NCBI GenBank assembly: GCA_934569045.1
Contig: CAKTJX010000022.1
Location: 1 to 42,263, forward strand
From: an uncultured Oscillospiraceae bacterium
Lineage (GTDB): Bacteria; Bacillota; Clostridia; Oscillospirales; Oscillospiraceae
Length of the DNA stretch: 42,263 nt
Direction of reading: 5' to 3'
The position numbers and the translations under genes are program-made. Shown here piece after piece: positions 38,547 through 42,263 of the stretch. Within the stretch, counting starts at the first letter, position 1, and each line of letters opens with the position of its first letter. The notes under the pieces are model-generated. The model saw only the letters and a program-made list of their open reading frames with translations, was not told the origin of the DNA and searched no databases.

Positions 38547-40052
38547 ATGAAACTCAATGCTGATATTGTCTACGCGGAATTGAAAGCGAAATATCCCGTT
38601 ACTATGATGGGCCCCAAAACCACCAGGATGGTGATTTCCAGGCCGGAACTGTACCTGGACCACGAGGTGACCTTTTACGCGGATCACCTGTATCTCGCGA
38701 CAATTGACCATCTCCCCGCGCGCCCCCAGCTGCAGGAGGGGGCCGTCATTGTGGTGATCGGAGAGGGGGCGAAGCTGGTCCATTATCGGGATCGGTGCTG
38801 CCTGATCGTTATTCAGGGAGACGCCGATTTCTTTGAGGTAAACCGCTGCCTCTGCCAGCTGTTCGACAGGTATTACGCCTGGGAGCAAAAGCTTTTTGAC
38901 ATTTTCCTGGACACGGCAGATCTGCAGCGAATCGTGGATTGCAGCGAGCCGCTGTTCGGCTGCTCCATCTTCGTTCTCGATGCCTCCTTTCACTACATCA
39001 CAAAGGCAGAAAGCAGACTGGAACCGGAGCAGATTGGGGCGTATCTGACGGAATTTGACCTGCGGACGGACAAAAAGGGAGCGTTTCTGCTGAAGCTGAA
39101 GGAGATAGAATATCTCTGCGTTAATTTGTTTGACATAAACGGCGCGTATATCGGATGCGTTTATTTCAGCGGGAAGCCCCAATTCAGCGAAGCGGACCTG
39201 ACTCTGGCAGAATTCATGGCCCGTCTGATTGAAAAATCCATAGAACGGGACCCCTCCATTCTGACCAACGAGCAATCCGCCCTAAAAACCGCCTTTTCCG
39301 GCCTTGTAAGCGGCTATCCCCTGACCGCGAACCAAAAATGGGCCCTCAATCTTGCGCGGGACGGCAGGCATTTTGTCTGTATCACACAGCACAGCGCTAA
39401 CCGGTTTTCCCGGCTGCCAAGGGACTATATCTGCGGAACCTTTGAGCAGGAATTTCCGGAGTCCTATGCGTTCCCAAAGAAAAACATTATCGTCTGTTTC
39501 CTGAATGTTTGCCCATTGATGGACAAACAGGGAGAATATTATGCGTCACTCAACAGCCGAATGAGTAAATTCCTTCGGGAGACAAACGGTGTAGCCGGAA
39601 TCAGCAATGCCTTTACGGACCCCTACGGTGCGCGTATCGCCTATATCCAGGCGGAGGCCGCCATTGAAAACGGGCGAATCACCAACCCGGATACCAAAAT
39701 GTACTATTTTAAGACCTACGCACTGATCAACATGGTCATCAATTCCATGGGGAATCTCCCCGCGGAGGCTTATTTTACAGAGCGGCTGCAAAATCTGATC
39801 CGCCACGACAAAACAGGGCCCATCTCCTATCTGGAAACCCTGCGTGTTTTCCTGCGAACAAGCATGTCCTTCTCCCAGACGGCAGAGGAGCTCTACGTTC
39901 ACCGCAGCACCGTTGTGGACAGAATCAGCCGAATCGAGCGGGAGCTGGATATCAGCCTCAAGGACCCGGATACCCGTCTTCAATTGGAGATCATTCTAAA
40001 AGCCATGGAGATAGAAGACATGGTTCACAACGCAAAAACCGCCGCGGAATAA
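38547..40052 (+). CDS. PucR family transcriptional regulator
   Basis: A 501-aa regulator. The N-terminal part (about 1-120) is the PucR-type sensor region (TMMGPKTTRMVISRPEL ... EGAVIVVIGEGAKLV), the middle (about 130-290) has a GAF-like look, and the C-terminus carries the PucR helix-turn-helix: LETLRVFLRTSMSFSQTAEEL then YVHRSTVVDRISRIERELDI. PucR proteins control purine or other catabolic operons in response to a substrate. It is divergent from the SDR/GcvT-like operon, whose likely regulator it is. ATG 38547 is used; ATG 38535 in the same frame is possible, and the ribosome site GAGAGGGG suits either poorly. Confidence 0.88.
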   Translation: MKLNADIVYAELKAKYPVTMMGPKTTRMVISRPELYLDHEVTFYADHLYLATIDHLPARPQLQEGAVIVVIGEGAKLVHYRDRCCLIVIQGDADFFEVNRCLCQLFDRYYAWEQKLFDIFLDTADLQRIVDCSEPLFGCSIFVLDASFHYITKAESRLEPEQIGAYLTEFDLRTDKKGAFLLKLKEIEYLCVNLFDINGAYIGCVYFSGKPQFSEADLTLAEFMARLIEKSIERDPSILTNEQSALKTAFSGLVSGYPLTANQKWALNLARDGRHFVCITQHSANRFSRLPRDYICGTFEQEFPESYAFPKKNIIVCFLNVCPLMDKQGEYYASLNSRMSKFLRETNGVAGISNAFTDPYGARIAYIQAEAAIENGRITNPDTKMYYFKTYALINMVINSMGNLPAEAYFTERLQNLIRHDKTGPISYLETLRVFLRTSMSFSQTAEELYVHRSTVVDRISRIERELDISLKDPDTRLQLEIILKAMEIEDMVHNAKTAAE

Positions 40053-40062
40053 TCCACGGCGG
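40039..40062. terminator. Weak hairpin at the end of the PucR-type gene
   Basis: CCGCCG (40039-40044) pairs with CGGCGG (40057-40062) around an inner GG/CC pair, spanning the stop codon. No clear T tract, so termination is uncertain. It also precedes the end of the convergent small gene. Confidence 0.45.
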
Positions 40063-40080
40063 TCTGCTGTATATTTCGGT

Positions 40081-40296
40081 TTAGCGGGAGCACTTTTTCA
40101 GATCTTCGTCGATCTGATCTGCAAACTTTGCGACCTCGGCGGATTCGGGATAGGACAGCAGCTTCCGATAAGTCAGCGCGCCAACCAGCTTCATGCGGGG
40201 GTCATTGCTGGTGCCGGGAGCGTACTTCTCCATAACCGCCTTGCCCTCCGGGCTGCGCAGAATATCACGAATTTTGGAATCCAGAGACAGTGCCAT
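40081..40296 (-). CDS. Small 71-aa helical protein
   Basis: Starts MALSLDSKIRDIL at 40296 with TAAGGAGGATAC upstream, which fixes the start; the long upstream extension of the frame has no support. The pattern xLDSKIxDILxxPxxKxVMEKYAPG then LTYRKLLSYPES is a small helical module I recall both as stand-alone Clostridia proteins and as a tail on glycosidases. Function unknown. Own promoter. Confidence 0.75.
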   Translation of the reverse strand: MALSLDSKIRDILRSPEGKAVMEKYAPGTSNDPRMKLVGALTYRKLLSYPESAEVAKFADQIDEDLKKCSR

Positions 40297-40322
40297 AATT
40301 GTATCCTCCTTAAAACTTTGTA

Positions 40323-40351
40323 AGTATACTATAGGGTTCTTTCTCTCTGAA
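40323..40351 (-). promoter_or_regulatory. Promoter for the 71-aa protein gene
   Basis: Minus strand TTCAGA (40351-40346), 17-nt spacer, TATACT (40328-40323). Confidence 0.6.
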
Positions 40352-40633
40352 GATTGGAACCAGTTGTAGTATAGCGCATCTTTGCTTTTTGCAAAATCCA
40401 CAAAACAGAGATTCTTTTTGCCCCGTAATACGACACAATGACGGTCTCCATTTCCCACTCCTCCTCCGTTTCCTGTCACACCCCGGTTTTCAGGCAGGGC
40501 GTTTCTCCCGCGCGCTGTGTGCTTCGCGAAGCAGTGAACGATCTCCGTTTCAAAAATATGCACAATTTCCATTCCGCCGCATGCCGCATCAGCTGTTGAA
40601 CATGTAACATATTATGAAAATGATCTTGAAGTA
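40352..40633. other. Gap without a supported gene
   Basis: Between the promoters of the small gene and fhs. Frames on both strands lack ribosome binding sites. One small GCTTCGCGAAGC palindrome lies at 40523-40534. Nothing else is seen. Confidence 0.6.
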
Positions 40634-40662
40634 TTGACACGGGCAGTAAAAAGTGTTATTCT
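40634..40662 (+). promoter_or_regulatory. Promoter for fhs
   Basis: TTGACA at 40634-40639, 17-nt spacer, TATTCT at 40657-40662. It leaves a leader of roughly 120 nt before the fhs start. Confidence 0.8.
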
Positions 40663-40667
40663 TCTAT

Positions 40668-40791
40668 CAGTACGAAAGTACCGAAAACGTGCGGGGCGCT
40701 AAACTCACGGCAAGCCGCATAAGTCCTGTATGCACCCGAGCCAAACTCACGGCAAGGGAGCCGATTACACAATACAAGGAGATTGATGAAC
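40668..40791 (+). promoter_or_regulatory. fhs leader with 14-bp direct repeat and hairpins
   Basis: AAACTCACGGCAAG occurs at 40701-40714 and again at 40743-40756, 42 bp apart, about four helical turns. Possible RNA pairings are a GTAC-GAAA-GTAC hairpin (40670-40681), TGCGG with CCGCA around the first repeat, GTGC with GCAC enclosing it (40690-40693/40732-40735), and CGGC-AAGGGA-GCCG at the second repeat. It does not match the THF (folT-type) or ZTP riboswitch cores that I know. It could be an RNA element or a pair of DNA sites for a regulator. Confidence 0.45.
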
Positions 40792-42263
40792 ATGGCATTC
40801 AAAACTGACATCGAAATCGCGCAGGAAACCGTCATGGAGCCCATCACCGAGATCGCGAAGACCGCCGGTGTGGACGAGAAGTACCTGGAGCAGTACGGCA
40901 AGTACAAGGCCAAGGTAGACTACCAGATCCTGAAGGACAAGGCTGACCGTCCCAACGGCAAGCTGGTGCTGGTAACCGCCATCAACCCCACCCCTGCCGG
41001 CGAAGGCAAGACCACGACTACTGTTGGTCTGGCTGACGGCATGCGCAAGCTGGGCAAGAACGTTCTGGTCGCTCTGCGAGAGCCCTCTCTGGGCCCCGTG
41101 TTTGGCGTCAAGGGCGGCGCTGCCGGCGGCGGCTACGCACAGGTCGTCCCCATGGAGGATATCAACCTGCACTTTACCGGTGACTTCCACGCCATCGGCG
41201 CTGCCAACAACCTGCTGGCCGCCATGCTGGATAACCACATCTACCAGGGCAACACCCTGAACATCGACCCCCGCCAGATCGTATGGCGCCGCTGCGTGGA
41301 CATGAACGACCGCCAGCTCCGCTTCGTAGTAGACGGCCTGGGCGGCAAGACCAACGGCATGCCCCGGGAAGACGGCTACGACATCACCGTGGCCTCCGAG
41401 ATCATGGCTGTTCTGTGCCTGGCCTCCGACATCAACGACCTGAAGGCCCGCCTGGCCCGCCTGGTGGTTGCCTACACCCGGGACGGCAAGCCCGTTACCG
41501 CCGGTGACCTGAACGCCCAGGGCGCTATGGCCGCCCTGCTGAAGGATGCTCTGAAGCCCAACCTGGTTCAGACCCTGGAGCACACCCCCGCTTTCGTCCA
41601 TGGCGGCCCCTTCGCCAACATTGCCCACGGCTGCAACTCCGTCACCGCCACCAAGATTGCCCTGAAGCTGTCTGACTACACCATCACCGAGGCCGGCTTC
41701 GGCGCGGACCTGGGCGCTGAGAAGTTCCTGGACATCAAGTGCCGCATGGCCGGCCTGAAGCCCAGCTGCGTGGTTCTGGTTGCCACCGTGAGAGCCCTGA
41801 AGTACAACGGCGGCGTTCCCAAGGCCGAGACCGGAAACGAAAATCTGGAAGCTCTGGAGAAGGGCCTGCCCAACCTGCTGCGGCATGTGGAGAACATCAC
41901 CAAGGTTTACAAGCTGCCCTGCGTGGTCGCCATCAACCGCTTCCCCCAGGATACCGAGGCCGAGCTGAAGCTGGTGGAAGAGAAGTGCAAGGAGCTGGGC
42001 GTCAACGTTGCTCTGTCCGAGGTTTGGGGCAAGGGCGGCGAAGGCGGCATCGAGCTGGCCAAGGAAGTCATCCGTCTGTGCGATCAGCCCAATGACTTCA
42101 CCTTCAGCTACGATGTAAACGCCTCCATCAAGGAGAAGATTGAGGCCATTGTCAAGAAGATCTACCACGGCGACGGCGTGACCTTCACCGCCAATGCCGA
42201 GAAGCAGATCAAGACCCTGACCGAGCTGGGCTACGACAAGATGCCCATCTGCATGGCCAAGAC
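40792..42263 (+). CDS. fhs: Formate-tetrahydrofolate ligase, 3' end beyond the window
   Basis: The first 490 codons of an enzyme normally near 556 aa, which makes 10-formyl-THF from formate, THF and ATP. The nucleotide loop [17 protein letters not shown] lies near residue 70, then [18 protein letters not shown], the family signature [11 protein letters not shown], and [21 protein letters not shown] precedes; ATG 40792 is used, with ATG 40786 in frame as an alternative. Codon choice is strongly biased (CTG, AAG, GGC, CGC), as in highly expressed genes. It feeds the one-carbon pool that a GcvT-like demethylase in the nearby operon would also use. Confidence 0.97.
   Translation, partial: MAFKTDIEIAQETVMEPITEIAKTAGVDEKYLEQYGKYKAKVDYQILKDKADRPNGKLVLVTAINPTPAGEGKTTTTVGLADGMRKLGKNVLVALREPSLGPVFGVKGGAAGGGYAQVVPMEDINLHFTGDFHAIGAANNLLAAMLDNHIYQGNTLNIDPRQIVWRRCVDMNDRQLRFVVDGLGGKTNGMPREDGYDITVASEIMAVLCLASDINDLKARLARLVVAYTRDGKPVTAGDLNAQGAMAALLKDALKPNLVQTLEHTPAFVHGGPFANIAHGCNSVTATKIALKLSDYTITEAGFGADLGAEKFLDIKCRMAGLKPSCVVLVATVRALKYNGGVPKAETGNENLEALEKGLPNLLRHVENITKVYKLPCVVAINRFPQDTEAELKLVEEKCKELGVNVALSEVWGKGGEGGIELAKEVIRLCDQPNDFTFSYDVNASIKEKIEAIVKKIYHGDGVTFTANAEKQIKTLTELGYDKMPICMAK

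Noticed and set aside
40297..40572. Upstream extension of the small 71-aa gene to a longer protein
   Set aside because: The only good ribosome site, TAAGGAGG, is directly before ATG 40296, and a promoter lies inside the extension.
40389..40607. 72-codon plus-strand frame in the gap before fhs
   Set aside because: No ribosome binding site, low-complexity composition, no family features.
40668..40791. THF or ZTP riboswitch before fhs
   Set aside because: Gene context fits, but the conserved cores of those classes, as I know them, are not present; kept only as an unclassified leader.
40765..42168. 467-codon antisense frame under fhs, and a similar 429-codon frame under ugpC (12935-14224)
   Set aside because: Both lie under strongly biased, clearly identified genes; codon bias removes stops on the opposite strand.

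Overview
The window looks like chromosome of a GC-rich, low-oxygen gut member of the Clostridia, most likely Oscillospiraceae/Ruminococcaceae. The reasons are strong AGGAGG-type ribosome binding sites, near-consensus TTGACA-N17-TATAAT promoters, tRNAs with encoded CCA, a butyrate kinase, a formate-tetrahydrofolate ligase, an Atg22-like MFS protein, an AlaX editing protein and many short palindromic repeats. No complete transposon, prophage or CRISPR array is visible. The genus is an inference.

Layout. 1-730 is a scar of a decayed mobile element (TnpV-like piece, small SecB-like ORF, broken sigma-factor piece). 729-5548 holds a neurotransmitter:sodium symporter, oligoendopeptidase F and an O-antigen-ligase-type membrane protein. 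5605-8974 is a NitT/TauT-type ABC importer (ATPase, permease, lipoprotein) divergent from a Crp/Fnr regulator with a palindrome in its leader. 9156-14116 carries a PatB/MalY C-S lyase, a YjdF-like membrane protein overlapping cdsA, a DUF1292 protein, and a lone UgpC/MsmX-type sugar ABC ATPase behind a long leader that folds by eye into a three-way junction. 14331-19898 has a tandem pair of near-duplicate 419-aa lipoproteins, an OmpR-type two-component system and a VanZ protein. 20093-24003 has an ArsR regulator, NudC, a tRNA-Gly/Arg/His cluster, and an acyltransferase plus glycosyltransferase pair. 24135-32924 has butyrate kinase, a Uup-type ABC-F ATPase, a YhcH protein, an unrecognised 148-aa protein starting at TTG, an alpha/beta hydrolase, RsgA, AlaX and a zinc-dependent phospholipase-C-like protein. 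After an MFS transporter, 34342-40052 is the most unusual stretch: a four-gene operon (SDR, Cys-rich protein of unknown family, GcvT/T-protein-like enzyme, second SDR) facing a PucR-family regulator. The window ends inside fhs, which has a strong promoter and a leader with a 14-bp direct repeat.

How genes may work together. The SDR/GcvT-like operon looks like a regulated catabolic module in which a methyl group passes to tetrahydrofolate while two dehydrogenases act on the scaffold. The nearby fhs belongs to the same one-carbon pool, though it has its own promoter. The two-component system probably controls its own promoter (11-bp-spaced direct repeats at the -35) and perhaps the lipoprotein pair downstream. 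The acyltransferase/glycosyltransferase pair probably makes membrane glycolipid.

Three families of short palindromic elements sit in the gaps between genes. The main one (about 140 bp; copies near 8983, 14184, 16904, 30546 and a half copy near 12580) carries a terminator-like hairpin at its tip.
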